The position numbers and the translations under genes are program-made. Positions 45,110-54,611 of a stretch of 64,000 nucleotides of DNA are shown here, in pieces (position 1 is the first letter of the stretch; the number at the start of each line of letters is the position of its first letter). A model generated the notes under the pieces. The model worked only from the letters and a program-made list of their open reading frames with translations. It was not told where the DNA came from and did no database searches. Source of the DNA: Pseudomonas sp. BSw22131 (lineage in GTDB: Bacteria > Pseudomonadota > Gammaproteobacteria > Pseudomonadales > Pseudomonadaceae); contig NZ_CP113949.1 in NCBI RefSeq assembly GCF_026810445.1, positions 5,507,501 through 5,571,500 of the forward strand, read 5' to 3'.

Positions 45110-46339
45110 CTACCCCTCTACCTTCTTGCGAAGCCGCTCAATGTCCGACGCTTCGACTTTCAATAATCGCGCAGGTTTGGACGTTGCCAGCGTTTGGACC
45201 GCGTTTTGCTCATCACCCAGCCGCCCCATCTCTCCCGCAAGGTTCATGGCCAGCACTTCGCGGGTGAAGACTCCGGTGTTGTATTGATGCACCGCGGCGA
45301 TAAGCTCGCGCAGTTCCAGCGGCAAGCGCCAGCGCGTGCGCAGTGCTGAACCAAAGGCCGCCGCGTATTTTTCGAGCGAACGGGTTATGAGCTCATCATT
45401 GAGCACACCGCCCGACAGCGCCCACTCCTGCAAACACCGCAACACGGCCAGATCACCCAGATTGCGCAGCAAGCCCGCGCAGTGACAACGCTCGCGGTCC
45501 AGCTCCAGCATGCTTGCGAGCATGTGCGCGTAACTGGCGGTGCGCTGGGACAGCCCCCAGAAGTCGTTAGCCCTCGCGATGAGCGCAGCGTCGATAAGCA
45601 CTGCCCCGCGCTTCATGGCCATGGCCGTAACCAGGTTGGCACTCTGCGTCGCGCCAAGCGTGGCCAGCGCCTCGCTCAACGCCTGAATCGGCTTACCCAG
45701 ATGCTGCTCAGCACTGTTCGCCGCTGCAATCAGCCCTGCCACCAGTTGCGGATCAGGCATCAGCGCCTGTTCCAGCAGCTTGATGTCCAGCCCGCATGCG
45801 CCTTGACTGCTCTTGATCACCTGCTGCACGTCAACGACCAACGGCGCGCCATCGGCGACTTCGCGGCGCTTTTCAAGAAAATCATTCAAGGTCCCGGGTG
45901 CCAGGCTCGGGATTTCACAGGCCACCTGGGCGCCGCCTTCGAGCAAGAGCCCTTCGAGTCGATGGCGCAGGCCGTCCATGTTCAGCGGCTTGGTCAGATA
46001 CGCGGTCGGCGCCAATTGCACCGCTTCGCGGACGCTGGTGCTGTCGCTGCGGGTGCTTAGAAGAATGAAGGGGATATTCGGTTGTTTGCGCAGAAACCGA
46101 ACCCCGCGCAGCAGACTCAGGCCATCGAAACCGGGAAGCTCGCGCGATGCGATGACCAGGTCCGGAACCGCGCCCTTGAGCCATTGCATGGCCTGGCTGC
46201 CGTCGGAGCAGACTTCAACATGCGCGTCGCAACGCACACTCAAGACCATCTCACTGAGCATCTCGCGAATCCAGGGGTCGGATTCCGCAATCAATATTCG
46301 GATTCGGGCTACATCGAGCGCCTTGGCAACGGTCATCAT
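45110..46339 (-). CDS. REC-HDOD output protein with degenerate receiver
   Basis: A 409-residue protein. Residues 12-130 have the receiver fold (ILIAESDPWIREML, YLTKPLN with K117) but the phospho-acceptor aspartate is replaced by Ser65 in PDLVIASRELPGFDG, so normal phosphorylation is impossible. Residues 145-360 are an HDOD domain (DPQLVAGLIAAANSAEQHLG, LGATQSANLVTAMAMKRG, CAGLLRNLGDLAVL), a non-catalytic relative of HD phosphodiesterases used as a signalling scaffold. It converges with the diguanylate cyclase gene, with 18 bases between them, suggesting a shared signalling theme. Confidence 0.85.
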   Translation of the reverse strand: MMTVAKALDVARIRILIAESDPWIREMLSEMVLSVRCDAHVEVCSDGSQAMQWLKGAVPDLVIASRELPGFDGLSLLRGVRFLRKQPNIPFILLSTRSDSTSVREAVQLAPTAYLTKPLNMDGLRHRLEGLLLEGGAQVACEIPSLAPGTLNDFLEKRREVADGAPLVVDVQQVIKSSQGACGLDIKLLEQALMPDPQLVAGLIAAANSAEQHLGKPIQALSEALATLGATQSANLVTAMAMKRGAVLIDAALIARANDFWGLSQRTASYAHMLASMLELDRERCHCAGLLRNLGDLAVLRCLQEWALSGGVLNDELITRSLEKYAAAFGSALRTRWRLPLELRELIAAVHQYNTGVFTREVLAMNLAGEMGRLGDEQNAVQTLATSKPARLLKVEASDIERLRKKVEG

Positions 46340-46423
46340 GACTCTCCGGCTTTCCTCTGCGTACCTTAGTCAAAGAGAACGCAGGGAAACACGCAAAAGC
46401 GATGTTTCTGACGTCAATAAACG

Positions 46424-46451
46424 AAAAAACCCGCCGAAGCGGGTCTTTTTT
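46424..46451 (-). terminator. Bidirectional terminator after gabT
   Basis: ACCCGC-CGAA-GCGGGT forms a perfect 6-bp stem with a tetraloop, flanked by six A on one side and six T on the other on the plus strand. It ends the gabT transcript on the minus strand and could stop plus-strand transcription too. Confidence 0.9.
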
Positions 46452-46492
46452 GTCCGTTTGGTCACAATTTGATCAATTGCAACCCGACGTTA

Positions 46493-47773
46493 TCAGGCGA
46501 TCTCAGCGAAGCACTCTTCGATGATTTTCAAGCCTTTGTCCAACTGCTCGTCGGGCGAGGTCAGCGGGACCAATACGCGCAATACGTTGCCGTAGGTACC
46601 GCACGACAGCAGGATCAGGCCCTTGTCACGCGCCTTGGCCACCACTTGCGCAACGGCTGCCGCGTTTGGCTTGTGGGTGTCGCCGTTCTCGAAGCATTCC
46701 AGCGCGATCATGGCGCCGAGTGCACGCACTTCACCGATCACCGGGTATTTGGCTTGGATGGCGCGCAGGCCGGTCACCAGATGCTCACCGACTGCCTTGC
46801 AGCGATCCAGCAGGTGCTCTTCTTCAAACACCTCCATGACCGCCAACGCAGCCGCGCACGCAATCGGGCTGCCCGCGTAGGTGCCGCCCAAACCGCCAGG
46901 CGCGATGGCGTCCATGTATTCAGCCTTGCCACACACACCGGCAAGCGGGAAGCCGCCCGCGATGGATTTGGCGAAGGTGGTCAGGTCAGCGCTGACGCCC
47001 ATCTGCTCCATGGCGAAGAAGGTGCCGGTACGGCCAGCGCCGGTTTGTACTTCGTCAGCGATCAACAGGATGCCGTGCTTGTCGCACAGTTCACGCAGAC
47101 GAATCATGAACGCCTTCGGCGCCACGTAGAAGCCGCCTTCGCCCTGGACCGGCTCGATGATGATTGCCGCGATGTCGCGTGGCTCGGCGTCATTTTTGAA
47201 GATGCGCTCGATGCTGGCGATGGAGTCGTCAACGCTCACGCCGTGCAGCTCGTTCGGGTAAATAGCGCGGAAGATGCCGCCTGGCATCAGGCCCATGCCA
47301 GCGGAGTACGGCACGACTTTGCCGGTCAGGCCCAGGGTCATCATGGTGCGACCGTGGTACGCGCCGGTGAACGCGATCACGCCGGCACGGCCAGTGGCAG
47401 CGCGGGCGATCTTGACGGCGTTTTCTACCGCTTCGGAACCGGTGGTGACCAGCAGGGTTTTCTTGTCGAAATCACCCGGTACCTTGGCGTTGATTTTTTC
47501 GCACAGCTCAACGTACGGCTCGTAGGCCAGCACCTGGAAGCAAGTGTGAGTCAGCTTGTTCAGCTGCTCGGTCACGGCGGCGATGATTTTCGGGTGCACG
47601 TGGCCGGTGTTGAGTACCGCGATGCCGCCTGCGAAGTCGATGAACTCACGGCCTTCGACGTCAGTCACGGTCGCGTTTTTCGCGTGGTCGGCAAAGATCG
47701 GGTGAATTTGACCAACGCCACGCGGGACGGCAGCTTCGCGGCGTTTCATCAGGGATGCGTTTGTTTTGCTCAT
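46493..47773 (-). CDS. gabT: 4-aminobutyrate aminotransferase GabT
   Basis: A 426-residue PLP enzyme that transfers the amino group of GABA to 2-oxoglutarate, giving succinate semialdehyde. Features: GIAVLNTGHVHPKIIAAV, LLVTTGSEAVENAVKIAR, LIADEVQTGAGRTGTFFAME (PLP aspartate) and the Schiff-base lysine in TTFAKSIAGGFPLAGVCG. The length is usual for GabT. gabD lies upstream on the same strand but with its own terminator-like hairpin between, so the two may be only partly cotranscribed. Confidence 0.93.
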   Translation of the reverse strand: MSKTNASLMKRREAAVPRGVGQIHPIFADHAKNATVTDVEGREFIDFAGGIAVLNTGHVHPKIIAAVTEQLNKLTHTCFQVLAYEPYVELCEKINAKVPGDFDKKTLLVTTGSEAVENAVKIARAATGRAGVIAFTGAYHGRTMMTLGLTGKVVPYSAGMGLMPGGIFRAIYPNELHGVSVDDSIASIERIFKNDAEPRDIAAIIIEPVQGEGGFYVAPKAFMIRLRELCDKHGILLIADEVQTGAGRTGTFFAMEQMGVSADLTTFAKSIAGGFPLAGVCGKAEYMDAIAPGGLGGTYAGSPIACAAALAVMEVFEEEHLLDRCKAVGEHLVTGLRAIQAKYPVIGEVRALGAMIALECFENGDTHKPNAAAVAQVVAKARDKGLILLSCGTYGNVLRVLVPLTSPDEQLDKGLKIIEECFAEIA

Positions 47774-47895
47774 GATTTCCTCATTCGCCGCTCATCGGGC
47801 GGCGTGGTTCAAGGATGAAGCAGCGGGGGTCAACGGCGGCAGCATACGATGATCGACTGTCGCGGCCTCCCGGCCACCAAATGTTTGGGTGCTGC

Positions 47896-47933
47896 AAAAA
47901 GCCTGCGAGACGTCGCTCTCGCGCCCCGCAGGC
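47896..47933 (-). terminator. Terminator between gabD and gabT
   Basis: On the minus strand GCCTGCG and CGCAGGC form a 7-bp stem directly followed by TTTTT, just after the gabD stop at 47949. It would lower read-through from gabD into gabT. Confidence 0.75.
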
Positions 47934-47948
47934 TGCAATACCAGTGCC

Positions 47949-49391
47949 TTAAACGCTTAGGCAGAGGTATTTGATTTCCAGATAATCTTCAATGCCGTAC
48001 TTGGAGCCTTCACGGCCCAGCCCGGATGCCTTGATACCGCCGAAAGGCGCGACCTCGTTGGAGATCAGGCCGGTATTGATGCCCACCATCCCGTATTCCA
48101 GGGCTTCAGCAACGCGGAACACGCGGCTCATGTTCTGAGCATAGAAGTAAGATGCCAGACCAAACTCGGTGTCGTTGGCCATGGCGATCACTTCGTCTTC
48201 ATCTTTGAAGCGGAACAGCGGCGCCAGCGGGCCGAAGGTTTCTTCCCTGGCAACGGCAGCATCTTTGGAGACGTTGACCAGAATGGTCGGCTCGAAGAAG
48301 TTGCCTTCCAGGCTATTGCCACCGCTCAGCACTGTAGCGCCTTTGCTCAATGCGTCGGCAATGTGCTCTTTGACTTTGGCCACGGCCTTCTCGTCGATCA
48401 GCGGACCTGTGGTGGTGCCTTCTTGCAGACCATCGCCGACCTTGAGTTTGGCTACCGCCACTTTCAGTTTTTCAGCGAACGCGTCGTAAACCGAGTCCTG
48501 AACATAGAGGCGGTTGGCGCACACGCACGTCTGACCGTTGTTGCGGTATTTGGAGATGATGGCCCCTTCGACGGCCTTATCCAGATCTGCGTCGTCGAAC
48601 ACGATGAACGGCGCGTTGCCGCCCAGCTCCAGCGAAACCTTTTTGATGTCGTGGGCGCATTCAGCCATCAACTGGCGACCGATTTCGGTCGAGCCGGTGA
48701 ACGACAATTTGCGCACGATCGGGTTGCTGGTCAGCTCGCCACCAATGTCGCCTGCGCTGCCGGTCACAACGTTGAACACGCCAGCAGGAATGCCGGCACG
48801 CTGGGCCAGTTCAGCCAGAGCGAGTGCGGAGTAAGGCGTTTGCGAAGCCGGTTTGAGGACCATGGTGCAGCCGGCAGCCAGCGCCGGGCCAGCCTTGCGG
48901 GTGATCATCGCGGCAGGGAAGTTCCACGGGGTGATCGCTGCGGTTACGCCGATTGGTTGCTTGAGCACGATCAGGCGTTTGTCTGGCTGGTGGCCCGGGA
49001 TGACGTCGCCGTAGACGCGCTTGGCTTCCTCGGCAAACCACTCGATGAAAGATGCAGCGTAAGTGATCTCGCCTTTGGCCTCAGCCAGCGGCTTGCCTTG
49101 TTCGAGGGTCATCAAGCGGCCGAGGTCGTCCTGATTCTCGATCATCAGTTCAAACCAGCGGCGCAGTTTGTTGGAGCGCTCTTTGGCGGTCAGTGCACGC
49201 CAGGCCGGCAAGGCCTTGTCTGCCGCTTCAATGGCTCGGCGCGTCTCGGCAGCGCCCATTTTCGGCACAGTGCCCAGAATCTCGTTGTTCGACGGGTTGT
49301 TGACGTTGATCGTCTGACCAGCGTCGGCATCTGCCCAGGCGCCATTGATATAGGCCTGCTGGCGGAACAACGTGGAGTCTTTGAGCTGCAT
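47949..49391 (-). CDS. gabD: NADP-dependent succinate-semialdehyde dehydrogenase GabD
   Basis: A 480-residue aldehyde dehydrogenase that oxidises succinate semialdehyde to succinate. The cofactor region TPWNFPAAMITRKAGPALAAG, the general-base glutamate in VSLELGGNAPFIVFDDAD and the catalytic cysteine in YRNNGQTCVCANRLYV are intact. It starts MQLKDSTLFRQQAYINGAW, as in GabD proteins. With GabT it completes the GABA shunt to the TCA cycle. The next gene upstream is a tRNA, and 342 bases separate them. Confidence 0.93.
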   Translation of the reverse strand: MQLKDSTLFRQQAYINGAWADADAGQTINVNNPSNNEILGTVPKMGAAETRRAIEAADKALPAWRALTAKERSNKLRRWFELMIENQDDLGRLMTLEQGKPLAEAKGEITYAASFIEWFAEEAKRVYGDVIPGHQPDKRLIVLKQPIGVTAAITPWNFPAAMITRKAGPALAAGCTMVLKPASQTPYSALALAELAQRAGIPAGVFNVVTGSAGDIGGELTSNPIVRKLSFTGSTEIGRQLMAECAHDIKKVSLELGGNAPFIVFDDADLDKAVEGAIISKYRNNGQTCVCANRLYVQDSVYDAFAEKLKVAVAKLKVGDGLQEGTTTGPLIDEKAVAKVKEHIADALSKGATVLSGGNSLEGNFFEPTILVNVSKDAAVAREETFGPLAPLFRFKDEDEVIAMANDTEFGLASYFYAQNMSRVFRVAEALEYGMVGINTGLISNEVAPFGGIKASGLGREGSKYGIEDYLEIKYLCLSV

Positions 49392-49733
49392 GTCGGTCTC
49401 CTAAACAGCACCGCGCGGCGGCGGAGCGAATTATTGATTGTTCAAAGGCGCCTCGAACGAGGCTGCGTCAGGAAAACATCGACCGGGGCCCTGAATGCAC
49501 TGGAATTCCAAAGTGCGGGAGACCGGACAGGTGCGTTTGAAATCTCAAACGAATCCTAGGGACTACACCTATAAAGGACAATAGTCTGTTCGAAAAAAAG
49601 AACGGCCGATTGCCAAACGGCAAGATATTCTGATCAGCGTCGCGTTAAAGCGCCAAAACCGTGCGAAATCAACAACAGACGCTCGCCAGCATGGACGCAC
49701 GCGGGCCAGATGAGTATCATGGCGCCCGCGCTG
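49392..49733. other. Spacer between gabD and tRNA-Arg
   Basis: This 342-base stretch should hold the gabD promoter on the minus strand and the tRNA promoter on the plus strand just before 49734. I see no gene or strong repeat in it. Confidence 0.5.
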
Positions 49734-49810
49734 CACCAGTAGCTCAGCTGGATAGAGTACTGCCCTCCGAAGGCAGGGGTCATGGGTTCGAATCCCGTCT
49801 GGTGCACCAC
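49734..49810 (+). tRNA. tRNA-Arg (CCG)
   Basis: A complete 77-base cloverleaf: acceptor gcaccag pairs with ctggtgc, D arm is agctcagctggatagagt, the anticodon stem-loop ctgcc-ctCCGaa-ggcag gives anticodon CCG (codon CGG), the T arm is gggttcgaatccc, and CCA is encoded at 49808-49810. The integrase gene begins 112 bases downstream, so the 3' end of this tRNA is the probable attachment site of the island. Confidence 0.95.
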
Positions 49811-49922
49811 CTTCTATCCCTTGTATTACAAGGGTTAGCTCCACTGCCAGAAACCTGTCCTAGTCCTGAAAGTCGTTTTTGCCACAAATTTGCCACACTC
49901 AAGTGTGGCGGGAATGGTCGAA

Positions 49923-50996
49923 ATGGCAACAATCAGGAATCGCGGCGAGTATCAGTGGGAAGCGCAAATTCGCCGTAAGGGCTATCCAGCCCAGCGCAAA
50001 ACCTTCGAAACCAAATCCGATGCCCAAGCCTGGGCACGCATGATCGAAAGCGAAATCGACCGTGGGATTTTTGTCTCTCGCGTCGAGGCTGAACGCACCG
50101 CCTTTCATCAACTCATTGATCGCTACATCTCCGAGATCGCTCCGAAGCACAAAGGCGCGTATTCGGAAATCAAACGCCTGGAAGCGCTCAAGCGTCATCC
50201 GCTGGCGACACGCATCGTTGCGACCCTCACCTCTTCAGATTTTGCCCGCTACCGTGACGAGCGCCTGAAGATCCGTAAGGGCAACACGGTCAAGCGTGAG
50301 CTGGCTTTGTTTCAATGCGTGATTGAGGTCGCTCGCCGCGAGTGGGGAATTCCTCTGGCCGAGAATCCAGTCAGGATGGTCAGCCGCCCCAGCTACAACG
50401 ACGAGCGCTCGCGACGGCTCGATCCAATAGAAGAGCAATACATGCTCGGCGCGTTAGAGCTTCGTGAGCGACGTGCTGATGGGACCTACGCCAATGCATC
50501 ACACAATCCTTGGATACGGCCCATCGTCCAACTGGCGATTGAGACAGCCATGCGCCGTGGCGAGATTTTCGAGCTGCGCTGGAAGCATGTGAACCTGGAA
50601 CGTAGAACCGCGCACCTCCCTGCAACCAAGAACGGACTGCCCAGAACTGTCCCGCTTTCACCGAAGGCTATTCAGTTGCTCAAGGATCTGCCGCGCTCGC
50701 TGTGCGGGCGAGTCTTCCCCACCACGGCTGATGCTCTCAAGAAGGCGTTTGTGCGAGGTCTAGAGCGGGCGAGGCTGAAATACTTGGGAGATTGCGACGT
50801 AGCGCAGGTCACGCCTCAGGAAGACTTCCTGATCAATCTGCGCTTTCACGATCTGCGGCATGAAGCGACCTGTCGGCTTGCGACCAAACTGCCGAATTTG
50901 ATTGAGCTTGCCAGTGTGACGGGGCATCGGGAGGTAAACATGCTGAAGCGGTATTACAACATTACTGCGGAGGAGCTGGCTGCGAAGCTGGCCTGA
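49923..50996 (+). CDS. Tyrosine recombinase (phage-type integrase)
   Basis: A 357-residue site-specific recombinase. The start is ATG 49923 (MATIRNRGEYQWEAQIRRKG); an in-frame ATG at 49914 is also possible. The N-terminal part has the arm-binding and core-binding domains; the catalytic part shows the arginine in ETAMRRGEIFELRWKH, the HxxR in RFHDLRHEATCRLA, the histidine in TGHREVNMLKRYY and the nucleophile tyrosine in KRYYN. Placement just after tRNA-Arg, reading away from it, is the standard left end of an integrated element. Confidence 0.92.
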   Translation: MATIRNRGEYQWEAQIRRKGYPAQRKTFETKSDAQAWARMIESEIDRGIFVSRVEAERTAFHQLIDRYISEIAPKHKGAYSEIKRLEALKRHPLATRIVATLTSSDFARYRDERLKIRKGNTVKRELALFQCVIEVARREWGIPLAENPVRMVSRPSYNDERSRRLDPIEEQYMLGALELRERRADGTYANASHNPWIRPIVQLAIETAMRRGEIFELRWKHVNLERRTAHLPATKNGLPRTVPLSPKAIQLLKDLPRSLCGRVFPTTADALKKAFVRGLERARLKYLGDCDVAQVTPQEDFLINLRFHDLRHEATCRLATKLPNLIELASVTGHREVNMLKRYYNITAEELAAKLA

Positions 50997-51562
50997 TCGG
51001 ACCAAACCGGTCGGTTTGGCAATCGCACAGACGGAGCATCATTTGCACACGGCTGGGCCAGTCGTGTGCGTAGGATGAGGCCAGCACACTGGGTGTCTTT
51101 GACCGTCAGAAGTCGGCCATTAGCTGTCAGTAGCAGATGACTGCCTTCGCCCCATCGCTGACTATGGTAAAGGGCAGTAGTCACTAGAATCCGTTCGGTA
51201 TCAGTACAGATAGTGTCGGAGTCTGAGTTTGATCCCCGCCCTCTGTATTTAAAAGAACTACACTGAGGCGGGCGGCTCGCATCTCGGCCGGGTGACTGTG
51301 CGGAGCCGCGGATTACCGTGAGCTTCACTTTCGATAGACACGCTCCGTATGAATCGGGTAGTGTTTGGACTGGAGCCTTCTACAAAGTTAATCAAAGAAT
51401 TGCAGCTGCCCATACACGGCCTATGCCTTTCTTATACTCATCAGAGCACTGAAACTTATCAAAAATAAGGGCAGCGAGAAGAAACTCGAGCGTTACACTC
51501 TCCACCTGAAAGTTGTGCGCTTATGGTGTATTTTTATAGTTATCACTTAGAGTGTTATTGAA
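50997..51562. other. Non-coding stretch after the integrase
   Basis: These 566 bases contain no gene I can support. The second half turns AT-rich and leads into the HEPN-like gene. No second copy of the tRNA 3' end is present here. Confidence 0.5.
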
Positions 51563-52392
51563 ATGGATAGACTAATCCCTCATCAGGCAACTCATCGGAC
51601 CGACGATCTAACTTCTGATAGCTCATCAGATGATGCAAAAACGCAAACTGCCAGATGGTTTGCCGAAATGATGATTAAAGTTTTTTTTCGGAAGAATTGG
51701 CGCTTTCTGAAGGCGACTATAAAAAGTTCTCCATTGGGGATTTAACTTCCAGCCTTAATGGAAAAGTTGATGAAAAAATAATTAGCACCTTGAATATGAT
51801 TAAAGATCTTGGCGACAAGGCTTCTCATTATAACCCTGACGTCAAACTATCAAAATCCGACTCAGAAAAAGCAGTGCAGGCAGCATTCGAACTTTTTCCA
51901 CTTATAATAATCAACCACCTCATAAATAACCCGCTAAACTCACACCCAGATAGAGCCACTCTGTTGAGCACCACTCTTCCAAAAATACGGATAAAGATTA
52001 TTGAAAATTTTATTGACTTCAATAAAATCGATAGCGAATATCACGCAGGACTGCTTCACAAATGGTGCTTGGCATGTGTGAAGAGTGGAGGCAGGGAAAA
52101 AGCAAGACGAAAACTTCACAACCTTTTTAAGAAAAATAAAATATCAGAATCAACTTTTGACTTCGAAACAAAGTCAATTAACGAAATTACTCTTAGAATG
52201 TCAAAAGGGGAGCTTCCTGTTCCAAAGTCGCACGAAGATTTTGCAAGAAACCTTAATGACGTGCTCTCTAAACTTTCCCCAGAAAGCAAAAGCACCAATA
52301 AAGAGCTAATTAGCATTCTTGAACGAATGGTCGAAAAAATTCAACCTAGTGAATTTGGAACACTTAAAGGAATGCAGGTGTTTATGGTGTAA
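51563..52392 (+). pseudogene. HEPN/DUF4145-like protein, frameshifted at a poly-T tract
   Basis: Two overlapping frames belong together. The first starts MDRLIPHQATHRTDDLTSDS and reads to the T8 run at about 51679-51687; one extra T would continue it as IKVFFSEELALSEGDYKKFS into the second frame, which ends at 52392. The joined product has about 275 residues. The central ISTLNMIKDLGDKASHYNPD, followed by helices and LFPLIIINHLI, resembles the HEPN-type helical domain of DUF4145 proteins, often found in defence islands. The canonical RxxxxxH RNase motif is not evident. It is strongly AT-rich. The break could be a real mutation, a phase-variable tract or a sequencing error. Confidence 0.55.
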
Positions 52393-52842
52393 TTGAACCT
52401 TACTGTTGTCCAGTTTCCCGGATCAGTGCAATCTGCTGCGCGGATTATTAGTGATATCCAGCCTCTCTGGACATACCCTTCGCATCTACCAATCCCCTGG
52501 CCGTCTAAGGGCAGTTGATAGCTCATCCGTTTGGAATTGCAGCGATGGAGAAAACTTCAGCTCCCCCTCTCTCGATGTCCAGAAATCGCTGTAAAGTTCG
52601 TGGTTGTTAATAACTGCATATGATTTATTTCAAGTGATACTTTAGATTTTTTAAATGGCGGTGATTGTTCGCCCGTATAACCAGTGACAGCTTGACGCTA
52701 CTCATTTGCGGCTTAGTTCACTGACTCCTACTAGCCAATTGCCGCTAAGCCACGAACGACAACTTTGGGTCGTAAGCCGCCTTTCGTGACAGACAGCTTT
52801 CGGCCAGAAGCGGATGTTCCATCGACGTCGTATATGAGTGGA
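52393..52842. other. Intergenic stretch before the kinase gene
   Basis: These 450 bases lie between the HEPN-like gene and the convergent kinase gene. I see no gene; the sequence is mixed in composition and may be the remains of decayed island DNA. Confidence 0.45.
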
Positions 52843-53940
52843 TCAGATCTTCGCTTCAACTTCCTTAACGATTTCGGAAATGCTGTCACCTGTGATTGAG
52901 TTGTCTCGCCTCCAGTCCCCCCCATGCTTGGATTTCTGGACATAAAGACTTCCATCGTCATTGCATATTCTAAATGAAGTGGCGCCTCTAAGCACCGGTT
53001 GCCCTCCAACTACCGACCAGTCCGGAATCTTAGATTTAATATTATTCAGATGTGTATGAAAGGAAGAGGCTGATAGATATCTCTTTATTGGATCTATATG
53101 AGTTGCTTTTCTTATTGTTCTTCTAAGATTATCAGGAACCCAAGAGGGGAGTGAGGATACATCCAAGATTTTTCCTCTTTGGATTTTATCTCGAATACAT
53201 GTATCAATAAAAATTGACTTGTCGGCTCTGGATGCTTGGCGACCATATTCGAGTTTTTCAGCTTTGTTCAGCCACGCCATTTCCTCATAAGGTAAGTAAC
53301 CACCCAATAGTTGATAAAGAATTATTCCACACTGATATATATCCCCCCCAAATCCATAGGAGTTCGTATCAATAGATTCAGGCGGCCTATAGAGCACGGC
53401 ATGGCTAGATGCGGGGATTGAGTTAAGTCCCTCGGGCATGTACTTAATTGATCCAAAATCACCGATAATTGATCTACCATCTTCGCCTGCGTAGATGTTG
53501 GACGGTTTCAAGTCTCTGTGCAGATAGCGGCGTTGGTGCAGATGAGTTACGCCGTTCAATATCTGCATAGTGCGCTCAACGGCCTGAAGGTTGCCGAACT
53601 CTGTCTTTTCAAGCACATCGTCAAGGTCGCCATTTGGACAGCGGGGAGTCACGAAGTAGGCCCATTCCCCATCAAGCAGCCCAGCATTTTTGACTTGAAG
53701 AATGTTAGGCGCCTCAATTGCAGCTAAAGTGCTGGGTTCTGCGTGGTATTTTGCATCACCTCCCCAGTAGTAAAATTTTACGGCAATCTCATTTTTAAGT
53801 ATCCTATTTTCACCGAAGAAAAGATAGCCATTTCCTCCTTTGGTTATTTCCCTTGTAAACCTTATGTCCTTACTTAGCGCATTGAGTTGCGCCTTAATAT
53901 TTGGAGGAGCGTTGACATTATCAATCAATATCTCGCTCAT
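52843..53940 (-). CDS. Eukaryotic-like Ser/Thr protein kinase
   Basis: A 365-residue soluble kinase. The glycine loop is KGGNGYLFFG (34-43), the ATP lysine is K55 (IAVKFYYW), the catalytic loop is HRDLKPSN (141-148), DFG is at 161-163, and the P+1/APE region is YRPPES; DIYQCGIILYQLLGGYLP follows. So the catalytic residues are complete. After the kinase fold (about residue 300) come some 65 residues without a known domain. There is no membrane segment. The start overlaps the end of the DUF3010 gene by 4 bases (ATGA), giving a tight two-gene operon inside the island. A phage-defence role is plausible. Confidence 0.88.
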   Translation of the reverse strand: MSEILIDNVNAPPNIKAQLNALSKDIRFTREITKGGNGYLFFGENRILKNEIAVKFYYWGGDAKYHAEPSTLAAIEAPNILQVKNAGLLDGEWAYFVTPRCPNGDLDDVLEKTEFGNLQAVERTMQILNGVTHLHQRRYLHRDLKPSNIYAGEDGRSIIGDFGSIKYMPEGLNSIPASSHAVLYRPPESIDTNSYGFGGDIYQCGIILYQLLGGYLPYEEMAWLNKAEKLEYGRQASRADKSIFIDTCIRDKIQRGKILDVSSLPSWVPDNLRRTIRKATHIDPIKRYLSASSFHTHLNNIKSKIPDWSVVGGQPVLRGATSFRICNDDGSLYVQKSKHGGDWRRDNSITGDSISEIVKEVEAKI

Positions 53941-54362
53941 GCACCCAGCTTCCTTATATATAGCACGGCAGATTTGAATGCATCCTCTTGGTATTTATTA
54001 AGATCTGCAGGCAGCTTGAATGGTTTTTTTCTTTCTGCAGCAGCTATGCCTTGACCAGTTTCAAATCCGACCTCGGCAATTCCATTGAGTTGAATAAGCG
54101 ACTCCATCTTAAAGGAGATTGCACCACCTGCCCTTGTCCCCTTTTGGGCACGCTTCTTAATCACCACTAAGTCAACATCGTGTTGTCTAGCGAAATTTTG
54201 AAATGTTTCAAAAAATGACTTAATGTGATCACTAGACTCGTCATCTCCAAGCTTTATTTTACGAGGTTCGATATCAAGATATTGATACCCTGCGCCATTC
54301 TTTTCCAGCAGAACAATAATTGCTTCGGAACCCTTCAATTCGACACCACAGATTTTGTCCAT
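53937..54362 (-). CDS. DUF3010-family protein
   Basis: A 141-residue protein. The features CGVELKGSEAIIVLLEKN, VVIKKRAQKGTRAGGAISFK and MESLIQL fit DUF3010, which I would expect to have an RNase-H/actin-like core (a beta strand with an acidic residue, then LLE). The function is unknown. It is the first gene of the pair, with the Ser/Thr kinase gene overlapping its stop. The likely Asp/Glu residues of an RNase-H-like site (E8, D44/D45, D63/D65) suggest possible nucleic-acid processing, but this has not been shown. Confidence 0.75.
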   Translation of the reverse strand: MDKICGVELKGSEAIIVLLEKNGAGYQYLDIEPRKIKLGDDESSDHIKSFFETFQNFARQHDVDLVVIKKRAQKGTRAGGAISFKMESLIQLNGIAEVGFETGQGIAAAERKKPFKLPADLNKYQEDAFKSAVLYIRKLGA

Positions 54363-54611
54363 AAAATTCCCTTTCTTTATGAATATCAGAATTATCTTCT
54401 GACGATACTTTAGGACTAAATAGCCGAGAAGCTAGCACGTGGCCACCAAGGAGTCCATGCCACCTTTTGCCCATTTTCAGGAATCGGTGCGCGACATCAA
54501 TTGACCTACAGCCGACTTTCCTGAAGGGCAGCTTTGGGTCAAATTCAGTCGGGCAATGACACCAAGTATGCTGGTCAAATCGAATGCAAGCGGGCGGTCA
54601 AGTCCATGCAA

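Noticed and set aside
49890..50996. TTG start at 49890 for the integrase
   Set aside because: ATG codons at 49914 and 49923 are better and give the usual MATIRNRG start of this integrase group.
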